From positions 62,001 to 126,000 of the forward strand of contig JAAYVD010000114.1 of NCBI GenBank assembly GCA_012517355.1: 64,000 nt of DNA, given 5' to 3'. The stretch comes from Candidatus Rifleibacteriota bacterium (lineage in GTDB: Bacteria; Muiribacteriota; Ozemobacteria; Ozemobacterales; Ozemobacteraceae). Under the pieces are notes generated by a model that was not told where the DNA came from, made no database searches, and saw only the letters and a list, made by a program, of their open reading frames with translations. Positions 1 through 8,757 of the stretch are shown one piece after another (positions within the stretch are counted from its first letter, which is position 1; each line of letters starts with the position of its first letter). The translations under genes were made by a program, and so were the position numbers.

Positions 1-803
1 CGTTCGCCGCAGGCCGCCACGATGACGATGTCGACCTCGGCGTGGCGGCTGGTGATCTGTTGCAGAACCGTCTTGCCCGCGCCGAACGGCCCGGGAATGC
101 AGTAGGTGCCGCCGAGCATGATGGGGAAGAAGGTGTCGATGATGCGCTGCTTGGTGACCAGCGGGGTGGTGGGCAGCAAGCGGGTTTCGTAGAACCCGAG
201 GGGGATGCGGACCTGCCAGCGCTGGATCATGGTGACGGACCGGGTCTGGCCGCCCTGTTCGAGCACCGCGACCTCGGCATCGACCGGGTAGTCGCCGGCG
301 GGCTTCACCGACTGCACGGTCCATTCCCCGGCCAGGTCGAAGGGGGCCATGACGAAATGGTCGAAAATACCCTCGGGCACCCTGCCCAGGTTGGTGGCCG
401 CGCGCACCCTGTCCCCGGGCTTGGCCACGGGGGTGAAGGCCCATTTCTTCGCCCGGTCGAGGGCCGGCAGGTAGTGGCCGGGTTCGAGGAACCGGCCGAC
501 CTTCCGGGCCAGCAGGGGAAGCGGGTTCTGCAGGCCGTCGTAGATCTGGCCCAGCAGGCCGGGGCCCAGTTCCAGCGACAGCAGCTCGTCGGTGATCTCC
601 ACCTCGTCGCCGGCCTTCAGACCGCGGGTGAGCTCGAAAACCTGCATGTCGGCCCGGTTGCCGCGGATGCGGATGATCTCCGACATGAGCCTGACGCCGT
701 CGGACCGGCGGCAGTAGGCGACAGCGTTCTGCCGGATGGCACCGTCGACTTCGGCGGTCACCATGTTCCCGTAAATCGTGAGGATCTTGCCGGTGAGGCT
801 CAT
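1..803 (-). CDS. atpA: V/A-type ATP synthase subunit A (catalytic), N-terminal part
   Basis: This is the catalytic nucleotide-binding subunit of the V1/A1 headpiece, which couples ATP turnover to ion movement across the cytoplasmic membrane. The gene runs off the left edge and only about 267 N-terminal residues are visible. They show the family's opening (MSLTGKILTIYGNMVTAE), the LMSEIIRIRG motif of the N-terminal barrel, the long non-homologous insert characteristic of A rather than B subunits, and the P-loop GPFGAGKT at residues 238-245, which matches its usual position. The ATG (801-803) overlaps the stop of the DUF2764 gene as ATGA, so the two are translationally coupled. The cassette reads E, DUF2764, A, and the remaining subunits should lie outside the window. 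Function is secure; ion specificity (H+ or Na+) cannot be read from this part. Confidence 0.95.
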   Translation of the reverse strand, partial: MSLTGKILTIYGNMVTAEVDGAIRQNAVAYCRRSDGVRLMSEIIRIRGNRADMQVFELTRGLKAGDEVEITDELLSLELGPGLLGQIYDGLQNPLPLLARKVGRFLEPGHYLPALDRAKKWAFTPVAKPGDRVRAATNLGRVPEGIFDHFVMAPFDLAGEWTVQSVKPAGDYPVDAEVAVLEQGGQTRSVTMIQRWQVRIPLGFYETRLLPTTPLVTKQRIIDTFFPIMLGGTYCIPGPFGAGKTVLQQITSRHAEVDIVIVAACGE

Positions 804-1561
804 ACCGAGGTCACCTCCTGGAGGATCTTGATGCCCTCAGCACGGTTCAGGCGCGCGTGGCGCAGCAGAAGGCGCAGCTTGAGGATGTAGGCGATCAGTT
901 CTTCGATGCGGAAGGAGTAGCGGACAGCCTGCTCCTCGAGGAAACGGGCCCGCCCCTCGTCGAGGACGAGTTCGGCCGCCAGCGGATCCTGGGCCATGCA
1001 GGCCTCCTGGATCAGGGCGGTATGATCGATGGCCGGGTCGAGCCCCTGGTCGGGTGGCGGAGCGACCGGCCCCTGGCAGAAGGAGCCGCCGGGCTGCCCC
1101 CCGCCGGACGGCACGGGCGCCTCTTCCGCCAGGTTCCGGGCGCGGGTGGCGGCCATCTGCCAGCGGAGGGCGCGCTCCCAGCCGGCCCACAGCGTGAGCA
1201 GGGGGGAACCCAGGGAGCGGCCGCGTTCGGCCACATGCCGGTAGAACCGGTCCATCACCTCGGTCAGCCAGACCTCCTCGGTCTGGTCGGCGGCGGCCTC
1301 GCCGAACATCGCGGCCAGGGTGGGAGGCAGGGAACCGGGGTCGGGCGCGGGCTGGCCGGCGACGCCGGGCAGGTGCAGGCGTGACCCGACCAGGTCCCGC
1401 AGGGTGTCCTCGAGCTGGATGAGCTCGAACAGGGCGCGGATCTCGCGGCCGGGAATCTCGCCGGCCAGGCGCCCGACCTCCTCGAGAGTGATCGGCGGCG
1501 CTTCGCCCAGTCCCGGGAGGGGTGGGAGAAACGTCAGGAGATAATGGAGGCCCGCAGCCAC
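800..1561 (-). CDS. DUF2764 family V-ATPase-associated protein
   Basis: A 253-residue protein beginning MAAGLHYLLTFLPPLPG, which resembles the YYYLVASLP-type start of DUF2764 proteins. These are found in bacterial V-ATPase operons (for example in Bacteroidetes and Chlamydiae) and have no established biochemical role. No signal peptide or membrane segment is visible, and the C-terminal half is charged and helical (FLEEQAVRYSFRIEELIAYILKLRLLLRH). The start is GTG at 1559-1561, three bases after the atpE stop, and the stop overlaps the atpA start as ATGA. Position between E and A suggests a structural or assembly role in the rotary ATPase, but this is inference from context. The family call rests on the N-terminal motif and synteny. 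Confidence 0.8.
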   Translation of the reverse strand: MAAGLHYLLTFLPPLPGLGEAPPITLEEVGRLAGEIPGREIRALFELIQLEDTLRDLVGSRLHLPGVAGQPAPDPGSLPPTLAAMFGEAAADQTEEVWLTEVMDRFYRHVAERGRSLGSPLLTLWAGWERALRWQMAATRARNLAEEAPVPSGGGQPGGSFCQGPVAPPPDQGLDPAIDHTALIQEACMAQDPLAAELVLDEGRARFLEEQAVRYSFRIEELIAYILKLRLLLRHARLNRAEGIKILQEVTSV

Positions 1562-1564
1562 GGG

Positions 1565-2164
1565 TTACTTCCCCGACTCCAGGCGGGCGTCGAGGATCTT
1601 GCCGAGTTCGGGGGACAGCAGGCGGCGGAAGGCTTCGACGACCGACTCGTCGGTGACCTCGAGAACCTCGGCCCCGTCCTTCTGGCGGAGCTCGAACCCG
1701 GCCTTCTTCAGCCCCTCGGTGAGCTGGACCCGGGCCCCGGCTTTCTTGAACAGGTCTTCGACGGTGGCCTTGGCCAGGGACTGGCCGGTGACCAGTTCCC
1801 AGTCGTGGTTGCCGGGATGCTGCTTGAGGAGTTCGACCAGGGAGGATTTCACCACGTCCTCCGCCGACAGGGCGGCGGCCACCTTTTCCGAAAGGAGGGC
1901 GGCAGCCACGTCCTCGATCTTCTTCTTGACCATCAGGATGAGATCGCGCGCCACCAGCTTCATCTCGGCCTCGGAGCGCTGGGTCTTCTGGGCGATCTCC
2001 TCCTGGGCATCGTGTTTCTGCTTCTTCACCGAGGAGGCGGCCTCGTCGATCAGGTGCTGGGCCCGGGCCTTGGCCTCGGCGATGATCTTGTCGGCCTCCT
2101 GGCGGGCCGCCTCGATCCCGTCCTCGCGCAACTGTTTGGTGAACGACGCCACGTCTGTCGCCAT
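1565..2164 (-). CDS. atpE: V/A-type ATP synthase subunit E (peripheral stalk)
   Basis: A 199-residue subunit E, part of the peripheral stalk that holds the V1/A1 head against rotation. The first 100 residues are a long charged helix rich in Ala, Glu, Lys and Gln (DGIEAARQEADKIIAEAKARA), typical of the stalk coiled coil. The C-terminal half is the mixed alpha/beta domain that docks on the head. The ATG at 2162-2164 follows a good AAGGAG ribosome site. The reading frame continues upstream, but an earlier start would cross the predicted promoter at 2219-2247. It is the first gene of the V-ATPase operon visible here, directly followed by DUF2764 and atpA. Confidence 0.9.
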   Translation of the reverse strand: MATDVASFTKQLREDGIEAARQEADKIIAEAKARAQHLIDEAASSVKKQKHDAQEEIAQKTQRSEAEMKLVARDLILMVKKKIEDVAAALLSEKVAAALSAEDVVKSSLVELLKQHPGNHDWELVTGQSLAKATVEDLFKKAGARVQLTEGLKKAGFELRQKDGAEVLEVTDESVVEAFRRLLSPELGKILDARLESGK

Positions 2165-2598
2165 GACCGGCTCCTTTCCTGGGAACGAATCGTACCAGCA
2201 GGTCTTGCAGGAGCGACACATATAGCACAGACAGGGCCTTTTTTCAACCCGCGGTACCCCGCCCCGGATCCGCGATGTTCCCGGACAAACCCATTTTTCA
2301 GGCCTCTCCGGGCCGGGCCCGAAGACCCGCCCCCACCCCCCTGCGCGGGGCTGCCCGGGGGTGGTCCCGAGGCATGTCCGTCTGGTTGCCTCGCGATCAA
2401 GGGACATCGCCGATGTCCGCGCCGCGAACGCCACCACCGGGAACCCCGGGCGGCGGGGATGACCGCGAGGTGCCAACCGGTTCCTGTGGGGCAACCCCTT
2501 CCACCTGTCCACGCGACCGGAAACTCAGGGCCGCTAATCCGTTGGACGGGGAATGCCGATGAACTAACCGGAACATTGGGTCCTTCAGGAGGTAAACG
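2165..2598. other. divergent intergenic region, V-ATPase operon / SLH gene
   Basis: Contains the minus-strand promoter at 2219-2247 and, on the plus strand, a strong AGGAGG ribosome site at 2588-2593 for the SLH gene. The frames crossing the middle (2275-2560) are proline/glycine-rich and have no recognisable domain, so I read no gene there. No convincing plus-strand promoter was identified. Confidence 0.5.
2219..2247 (-). promoter_or_regulatory. predicted sigma-70 promoter of the V-ATPase operon
   Basis: On the minus strand TTGAAA (2242-2247) is separated by 17 bases from TATATG (2219-2224), preceded by TGTGC. It lies 55 bases upstream of the atpE start codon, with nothing coding between. 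The AAGGAG ribosome site follows. Predicted from sequence only. Confidence 0.6.
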
Positions 2599-4926
2599 AT
2601 GAACCGTCGCCTGTTCAGGTCATTCCTCTTCTCCCTGGGGCTGCTGGCCTGCCTCACCACCCCCCTCCACGCCGCCATGGGGATGTCTTCGACCCGCGGA
2701 CCGGGCGGCGGGGTGCAGGTGGTGCAGACCTTCCCCCCCGACATGGCCAATGCCGTCTCCCCCACCACCCCTCTGACGGTGGAATTCGGCGGCAACGTCG
2801 ACCAGTCGTTCTACCAGACGATCAACCTGAACCTCTTCCAGGGGAACAAGCTGGTCGACGGCGAGATGTTCTACAACCCGGCCGCCCGCCAGATCATGTT
2901 CAAGGCGAAGAAGCCCCTGCAGGGCGGCGAGACCTACACCGCCCACCTGACCTGGGCAGCCGGCGCCGGCAACGGCGAAAAGGTCTGGAATTTCCAGGTC
3001 GGCGGGGCCGCCCCGGCAACCCCCAAGACCCCCGGTGACGGCGGGGCCGCTCCCGCCGCCGGCTCCCTGCGCATCGTGCAGGCTTCCATGGCGGCCGGCA
3101 CCATCGACAGCGACAAGCCCCTCGAGATCACCTTCTCCGAGCCGATCGACCTGGGGTCGCTGCGCGAGGCCCCCGTCCGCATGATGTCCGGCAAGACCCC
3201 CATGGGCATCGATTACCGCCTCTCGCGTGATCGCAAGACCCTGACCCTGATCCCCCGCACCGCCCTGCAGCCCGGCCAGGACTACGGCATCACCCTGACC
3301 CCCGCCCTGGCGGGAGGTTCCGGCAGCCGCCTGGCCAAGAACGTGGTCATCCCCTTCCAGTTCGCGTCGGGGGAGGTCGCCCCCAACGTCATCGAGGAGG
3401 CCCCGCCCGAGGAGACCCTGTCCACCGCCGCCGGCAACGGCCTCGAGAACCCCTTCGGGGGGAACGACGCCGTCGCGGCCCCCCGCCCCACCCGCGCCGC
3501 GGCCCCGGTCCGGCCCGCCACCCCGCTCAAGCTGGTCGGCCTGTCCCCCCAGAACAACGCCACCGTCGCCAACCTCAGCGTGCCGGTCACCGTGGCCTTC
3601 AGCTCCGAGATCCGGCCCGAAACCCTCAACGAGTTCACCTTCCGCCTCGAGGACGATTTCGGCCCCGTCCCCGCCAAGATCCGCTACTTCCCCGGCCGCA
3701 AGCAGGGCACCCTGACCCCCATCGGCGTCCTCGACGCCATGAAGACCTACCGCGTGGTCGTCACCCAGGGCATCACCGATGCCGCCGGCCGCAACCTGCA
3801 GAAGGGCATCACCACCACATTCGCCACCAGCAGCCCGACGGCTTCCCCCGAGGTCCCCGACGTCTACGCCTCCGACCCGGCCCCCGCCCGCACCCCCGCC
3901 CGTGCCCCCGCCCGGCGGCCCACCGCCCTCCCCGCACCCACCCGCGAGCCCGACCAGGAGTCGGCCGAACTCGAATCCTTCGATGACGGGCCCGGGATGG
4001 CCATGGTCGAACCCCGCACCCCGCCCGCCCCGGTGCCCACCCGCACCGCCACCCGGACGGCCCCCACCCGCCCCGCCAACCGCTCCGCCAACCGCCGCCA
4101 GGCCCTGAGTTCCTTCAAGGTCTCCCAGATCCTGCCCGGGGCCAACGCCCAGGCCGTCGCCCGTGACAGCCGCATCTACGTCTACTTCTCCGAGCCGGCC
4201 CAGACCACCACCGTGAACCCCATCAACATCTCGGTGTTCGGCGAACAGCGCCGGGTCGAGGGCAAGGTGGTCTACGACGCCGGCCGCAACTGCGCCGTGT
4301 TCCACCCCGCCGAGCCTCTCAAGGCCGAGACCGAATACAAGGTCCTGGTCAACGACAAGATCCGCAGCGCCAACGGGGAAGCCCTCAGCAGCCGCGTCTC
4401 CTGGGCGTTCCAGACCACCGGCGAGACCCGCCGCACCTGGCAGGCCCGCCCCGCCTACGAAGCCGACGCCTCCTTCGACATCCCCCTGGTCGACGGCCGC
4501 GGCGGCGCCCGCGCCCCCGCCTCCCGCCCCACCCAGGCCTCTCTCGCCGCCCCGGCCGCCAGCGGCCCCATCTTCAGCACCGTTCCCGCCAACCACTGGA
4601 CCTTCAAGTCCCTGCGCCATATCGCCGGCAAGGGCCTCCTTTCCTCCTTCCCCTTCAGCTCGACCTCGGGGGTCACCCGGTACCAGTTCGCCAACGCCCT
4701 CAGCACGGCTCTCGGCACCCTCCGGGCGATGGGGAACAACCCCGGCAAGACCCGCCTGAAGGTCGCCGACATGGTCGAACTCTACCAGCTCGTCGTGGCC
4801 TTCCGCTCCGAGCTCCGGTCCTTCGGCGTCGACACCGCCTGGTTCGAAGCGTTCATGGCCCGCCAGGGCGTGCGGGCCCCCGACGTCGCCGCCCGCGTCG
4901 CCGCCCTGAACCGCCGGAGCAGCTGA
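2599..4926 (+). CDS. secreted multi-Ig-like (Big_5) protein with C-terminal SLH-like domain
   Basis: A 775-residue exported protein with a clear signal peptide (basic MNRRLFR, hydrophobic core, cleavage near LHA-AMG). It then has several SbsA/Big_5 Ig-like modules, recognisable by repeated 'P..N A..V S....P.. V.F S..I....' openings at about residues 45-130, 150-250, 305-400 and 490-605. The modules are separated by long Pro/Ala/Arg-rich linkers (about 400-485). At about 660-705 an S-layer-homology-like segment appears (VPANHWTFKSLRHIAGKGL, then VTRYQFANALSTAL), followed by a helical tail. SLH modules bind cell-wall or envelope polymers, so this is probably an envelope-anchored surface protein. 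The ATG follows a perfect AGGAGG site. One base separates its stop from the FapA-like gene. The specific role is unknown. Confidence 0.75.
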   Translation: MNRRLFRSFLFSLGLLACLTTPLHAAMGMSSTRGPGGGVQVVQTFPPDMANAVSPTTPLTVEFGGNVDQSFYQTINLNLFQGNKLVDGEMFYNPAARQIMFKAKKPLQGGETYTAHLTWAAGAGNGEKVWNFQVGGAAPATPKTPGDGGAAPAAGSLRIVQASMAAGTIDSDKPLEITFSEPIDLGSLREAPVRMMSGKTPMGIDYRLSRDRKTLTLIPRTALQPGQDYGITLTPALAGGSGSRLAKNVVIPFQFASGEVAPNVIEEAPPEETLSTAAGNGLENPFGGNDAVAAPRPTRAAAPVRPATPLKLVGLSPQNNATVANLSVPVTVAFSSEIRPETLNEFTFRLEDDFGPVPAKIRYFPGRKQGTLTPIGVLDAMKTYRVVVTQGITDAAGRNLQKGITTTFATSSPTASPEVPDVYASDPAPARTPARAPARRPTALPAPTREPDQESAELESFDDGPGMAMVEPRTPPAPVPTRTATRTAPTRPANRSANRRQALSSFKVSQILPGANAQAVARDSRIYVYFSEPAQTTTVNPINISVFGEQRRVEGKVVYDAGRNCAVFHPAEPLKAETEYKVLVNDKIRSANGEALSSRVSWAFQTTGETRRTWQARPAYEADASFDIPLVDGRGGARAPASRPTQASLAAPAASGPIFSTVPANHWTFKSLRHIAGKGLLSSFPFSSTSGVTRYQFANALSTALGTLRAMGNNPGKTRLKVADMVELYQLVVAFRSELRSFGVDTAWFEAFMARQGVRAPDVAARVAALNRRSS

Positions 4927-4927
4927 G

Positions 4928-6418
4928 ATGGGGGGGACTCCTCCCCGGGAACCGCTCTCCTGGCCCGGCCTGGCGACCACCGTCGAGGAGGTCCCCCTGC
5001 CGGGCCTCCGCCTGCGGTTCTCCCTGAACCGCGACCAGACCGAAGCCTACCTCACCATTCCCGAATACCCGGAAGGCCTCGACCCGGCGACGGCCGTCGG
5101 CCTGGTCCGGCAGTCCATCCTGGTCAAGTTTCCCCGCCAGGCCAACCTGGCCTTCCTGGGTGAGGATCTGCCCGCGCTGATCGCCAATCGACAGCGGTTC
5201 CACGGCCGCGTCGTGGCCCGGGGAACGCCACCGCAGGACGGGGAGGACGGACAGCCGGAATTCCTGGTGCGCCGCCCATCCCGGGAGTTCCTGGTCAAGC
5301 CCGACGGCAGCATCGACTTCAAGACCCGCGACCTGTTCCGGAGCGTGGGAGCGGGAGAGACCATCCTGATCCTGCACCCGCCGACCCCCGGCACCCCGGG
5401 CGAGAACGTCTTCGGCGAAAGCCTGCCAGCCCGCCCGGGCCGCCCCACCAGCCTGGCCCTCGGCAAGAACGTCGAAGGCGGAACCGACCCCGAAGGGCGG
5501 ACCGTGGTCCGCGCCTCCTGCTCCGGCCAGGTCCAGTTCGAGGTCCGGCCGCTGTCGGTCAGGGTCAAGATCACCCCGGTGCTGAACATTCCTGGCGATG
5601 TGGACTTCCAGACCGGGAACATCAACTTCAAGGGCTCGGCAGTGGTGCGGGGCTCGGTCCTCACCGGCTTCTCGGTCACCGTCACCGGCAACCTGACCGT
5701 CTACGGCGGCATCGAACCGGGGGCCAAGGTGACCGCCGGGGGCGACCTGGTGGTCGGCAAGGGGATCCTGGGACACCCCGGCCAGGGCGAGGAAACCCCT
5801 GAGGTGAAAGCCTTCGGCAACATCCGGGCGCTGTTCGCCGAAAACGCCCGGGTCACCGCCGAAGGGGACGTGTTCCTGCGGGCAGCCATGAATGCCGCCC
5901 TGTCCGCCAACGGGTCGATCCGGGTCGAAAAGGCCCTGGTCGGGGGACACGCGATCGCCCTCCAGTCCCTGCAGGCCGGGGAAATCGGCAACATCGCGGG
6001 CACCCGCACCGAGGTCTCCTGCGGGGTCTCGCACTCCGTGCGGGCCCGCCTCAACCTCGTCATCAAGATCCTCGACGACCTCAAGGGGCAACTGGTCGAG
6101 ACCGAGAAGAACCTGGTCTACGTGCGCGACCGCGGGGAACGCCTGGCCGCGGAACAGCGGGAAAGCCTGGCAGCCACCCTGGAGACCAAGGCGGAAAGCC
6201 TGCGCGACCAGATCCTGCGCCTGGAACTGAAAAAGGCCGACCTGGCTCTCTCTCTCCTCGAGGAGAATCAAGCCACCATCACCGCCGGGCGGTTCTTCCC
6301 CGGAACCGTGGTGATGATCCGGTCATCCCTGTACCGGGTGGAAACGGAAACCGTCGCGGCGACCTTCTTCCAGAAGATGCCCGAGGAAGTGATCGAGTTC
6401 CGGCCCTACCGGGCCTGA
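4928..6418 (+). CDS. FapA / DUF342 family protein
   Basis: A 496-residue DUF342 (flagellar assembly protein A-like) protein. The N-terminal 190 residues include the family hallmark of a GxxILxxxPPTPGTPG segment followed by NVFGE and GKNV. A beta-helix-like domain of polymer-forming repeats follows at about 205-375 (GDVDFQTGNINFKGSAVVRGSV, GNLTVYGGIEPGAKVTAGGDL). A coiled coil (about 375-450) and a short C-terminal beta domain close it. The protein is predicted cytosolic. DUF342 proteins occur in flagellated and non-flagellated bacteria and their role is not settled; no flagellar genes are nearby. It starts one base after the SLH gene stop, so the two are co-transcribed. Its 3' end overlaps the convergent AsmA/TamB-like gene by 13 bp. 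Confidence 0.85.
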   Translation: MGGTPPREPLSWPGLATTVEEVPLPGLRLRFSLNRDQTEAYLTIPEYPEGLDPATAVGLVRQSILVKFPRQANLAFLGEDLPALIANRQRFHGRVVARGTPPQDGEDGQPEFLVRRPSREFLVKPDGSIDFKTRDLFRSVGAGETILILHPPTPGTPGENVFGESLPARPGRPTSLALGKNVEGGTDPEGRTVVRASCSGQVQFEVRPLSVRVKITPVLNIPGDVDFQTGNINFKGSAVVRGSVLTGFSVTVTGNLTVYGGIEPGAKVTAGGDLVVGKGILGHPGQGEETPEVKAFGNIRALFAENARVTAEGDVFLRAAMNAALSANGSIRVEKALVGGHAIALQSLQAGEIGNIAGTRTEVSCGVSHSVRARLNLVIKILDDLKGQLVETEKNLVYVRDRGERLAAEQRESLAATLETKAESLRDQILRLELKKADLALSLLEENQATITAGRFFPGTVVMIRSSLYRVETETVAATFFQKMPEEVIEFRPYRA

Positions 6419-8061
6419 AGCAGGGCGAGGTCGCGCAGCCCCACTCCGTGGGCCGCCACCGGCTCCCCCGCCCGGTCCAGGTCGGGGGGGGCATCCCAGC
6501 GGAACCCGTCGGCCGCCAGGCGCAGGGAACCCCAGCCGTCCCCGGACCAGACCCCCAACAGGCCGACCCCCCCGCCCGCCGATTCGGCCCACAGGCGCAT
6601 CCGCAAGTGGTCGGCGGCCGGCCCATCGAGACGGGCGCGCAGGGTGAGGGGCCCGGACAACCGCTGCGACAGGGGCATTCCCCCCGCGGTCAACCGGTCG
6701 AATACCCCGACCGGCACGGCGGGGGCCGACCAGTCGAAACCGACCTGCCACTGGTCGCCCCCCACCGCCTCCCGGCGCACCTCCGCCCGCCCATGCAGTC
6801 GGGCTTCCCCGGCCGGGTGACGGATGAGCAGTTCGTCCGCCCACAACCCCCCGGTCACCTGCGGCGCCGCGCCGTGCAACTGGACGGCCAGGCTCGCCAC
6901 CCCCGACATCGCCGGCAGCTGGAACCCAGTCCGCACCACCCAGGGCAGGCCACCCAGGACCTCGGCCATCTCGGCCCGCGGCACGTCGATCCGCAGGTCC
7001 CAGTCGGGCCCCCCCCCGCCGCCCAGGGCCACGCCGCCGGCCACCAGGGCGGGGGCCCCCAGCAGGCTGCTGCCGAGATCCGTGACCGACAGGCGGCCGT
7101 CGAACAGCCGCCAGGCCACATTCAGTTCCAGGATCGGCCAGAACAGGCCGACCGCCACCAGCCGCACCCCCCGGGCCTCGCCCGACAGGTTGGCGAGGCC
7201 TCCGACCCGCGGGTCCCAGGCCCAGGACCCGCCCCCGCGCAGGCGCCCCTCGGCCCCGACCGGCGCCACCCCCTGCCAGAGAGGGCACAGCCACCGGGAA
7301 AACGAGGAAAGATCGAGATCGACGGGGTGCAACTGGCCGCTCAGGACGCAGGCTCCCTTCCCACATGCCACCCGCACCTCGCTCGACACCGGCTGGCCGA
7401 GCAGGGCTCCGGCGAGCAGGCCGCTCAGGGCCGCCTCGCGGTTCGACCAGGCCCCCTCGAACGTCCCACGGGCGGCAGGGCGGCCATGCACCTCGACCCC
7501 CGCCGCCAGGTGCAGCGCCTGGGAAGCCCCCGCCCCGACCGGGGGCGCCAGCCGGACCCCCTCGAGGAAGACGTGCAGCGGGCCGCTGGCGTCCGGCAGC
7601 CAGTCGACCCGCCCGAGGTCGAGGGCGCGGATCTCGGGCCGCCCGCCGCCGCCCATCCAGCATTCGAAGGGGATGGGCGGGAGGGTTTCGGTCCAGGTCG
7701 CCAGCGGAGGCCCCCACAGCGTGGCCGACGCGCAGGCGCACCGGCCGACCGTCAGGCCTTTCTGGAGCGAGGGAAGGACGAGGACCTCCAGGGTCAGCGA
7801 GGAGACCTGGAAGGAGAGGCGGTTGCCGGGGAGCCGCCCGGTGCAGGTGGCGAGCGTCACGCCGTCCCACAGGGAGCCGGCGAGCCCCTCGACCTTCAGG
7901 ACGATCCCCTGGTCGCGGGCCAGGAAGCCGGTGGCCTGCCCGACCAGCCAGGCCGCCCCGGCGGTGGTGGCCACCGCGACATACAAAGCGAGGCCCACGC
8001 CGGCCAGGAAGAGCAGCAGGGCCACGAGGGCCCCACGTCGCCACCGATGTGCCGATCCCAT
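6406..8061 (-). CDS. AsmA/TamB-like membrane-anchored protein
   Basis: A 551-residue protein with a basic N-terminus and one membrane segment at about 10-32. A TamB/AsmA-superfamily start follows: a VEGLAGSLWDGVTLATCTGRL stretch resembles the 'G.L..G..l..v' module that opens TamB, and then LTLEVLVLPSLQKGLTVGRC. The remainder is beta-rich with repeated Leu-Gly-Gly patterns as in groove-type lipid-transport proteins. It is much shorter than Escherichia coli TamB (about 1250 residues), so it is a short AsmA-like member rather than TamB itself. Proteins of this group span the periplasm and move phospholipids to the outer membrane; this is inferred here. It follows ndk on the same strand after a 219-bp gap filled with 11-bp repeats. 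Confidence 0.55.
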   Translation of the reverse strand: MGSAHRWRRGALVALLLFLAGVGLALYVAVATTAGAAWLVGQATGFLARDQGIVLKVEGLAGSLWDGVTLATCTGRLPGNRLSFQVSSLTLEVLVLPSLQKGLTVGRCACASATLWGPPLATWTETLPPIPFECWMGGGGRPEIRALDLGRVDWLPDASGPLHVFLEGVRLAPPVGAGASQALHLAAGVEVHGRPAARGTFEGAWSNREAALSGLLAGALLGQPVSSEVRVACGKGACVLSGQLHPVDLDLSSFSRWLCPLWQGVAPVGAEGRLRGGGSWAWDPRVGGLANLSGEARGVRLVAVGLFWPILELNVAWRLFDGRLSVTDLGSSLLGAPALVAGGVALGGGGGPDWDLRIDVPRAEMAEVLGGLPWVVRTGFQLPAMSGVASLAVQLHGAAPQVTGGLWADELLIRHPAGEARLHGRAEVRREAVGGDQWQVGFDWSAPAVPVGVFDRLTAGGMPLSQRLSGPLTLRARLDGPAADHLRMRLWAESAGGGVGLLGVWSGDGWGSLRLAADGFRWDAPPDLDRAGEPVAAHGVGLRDLALLQAR

Positions 8062-8076
8062 GCGCGCTTCCCGGTT

Positions 8077-8175
8077 CCCTTCCTTGGTCTGTCCCTGGCC
8101 TTCCGTCGGCCCTTCCTCGGCCTATCCTTGGCCTTTCCTCGGCCTTTCCGCGGCCTTTCCGCGGCCCTTCCTTGG
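8077..8175. repeat. nine tandem 11-bp units
   Basis: Nine consecutive 11-base units with consensus CCTTTCCTCGG on the plus strand (variants CCCTTCCTTGG, CCTATCCTTGG, CCTTTCCGCGG) run without a gap from 8077 to 8175. Units 7 and 8 are identical, as are units 1 and 9. The array lies between ndk and the AsmA/TamB-like gene and ends 16 bases before the latter's start codon, so it would be the 5' leader of that gene on the minus strand. Confidence 0.9.
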
Positions 8176-8280
8176 CTTCGCGGAATCACTGTACCGGTTG
8201 CCGGCCCGCGGCGCAACGGGGGAATATGAAAAACGCCGCCAGGCGATGGCGGCGGGTGGGTCAGCGGGAGGCCGGCCGGG

Positions 8281-8751
8281 TCAGCGGTAGTACATCCAGC
8301 CCGTCAGGGCCAGTTCGTAGTCGAACAGCTCGTGGGGGGCGAAATAGATGGGCATCTCGTGGGCGTAGCTTTCGGCCGAATCGGAACCATGGACCAGGTT
8401 GTGTTTGATATCGACGGAATGATCGCCGCGAATGGTGCCGGGTTCGGACTTCAAGGGATCGGTGGCCCCCATCAGCTTGCGGACCAGGGCGATGGCGTCA
8501 CGCCCCTCGAGGACGAGCGCCACGGCCGGCCCGGAAATCATGAAGTTGACCAGGGACTCGTAGAAGGCCTTCCCCTCGTGACAGGCATACTGTCGCCTGG
8601 CCTGCTCGGGGGTGATATGGACCAGCTTCAGGCCGACGACCCGCAGCCCCTTCCGTTCGAAACGCCCGATGATCTCGCCGGCCAGCCCTCGCTGCACCGC
8701 GTCGGGCTTGATGATGACGAACGCCCGTTCGCGCAGGTTGTCAGCGGCCAT
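8281..8751 (-). CDS. ndk: nucleoside diphosphate kinase
   Basis: A 156-residue enzyme that transfers the gamma phosphate of ATP to nucleoside diphosphates through a phosphohistidine. The N-terminal ERAFVIIKPDAVQRGLAGEII, the YACHEGKAFYESLVNFMISGP segment, the RGDHSVDIKHNLVHGSDS active site with catalytic His121, and the C-terminal fold are all intact. The length is slightly above the usual 140-150 because of a short N-terminal extension. It starts 6 bases after the stop of the RsbW-like gene, within the ptsN operon. Confidence 0.97.
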   Translation of the reverse strand: MAADNLRERAFVIIKPDAVQRGLAGEIIGRFERKGLRVVGLKLVHITPEQARRQYACHEGKAFYESLVNFMISGPAVALVLEGRDAIALVRKLMGATDPLKSEPGTIRGDHSVDIKHNLVHGSDSAESYAHEMPIYFAPHELFDYELALTGWMYYR

Positions 8752-8757
8752 ACGGCC

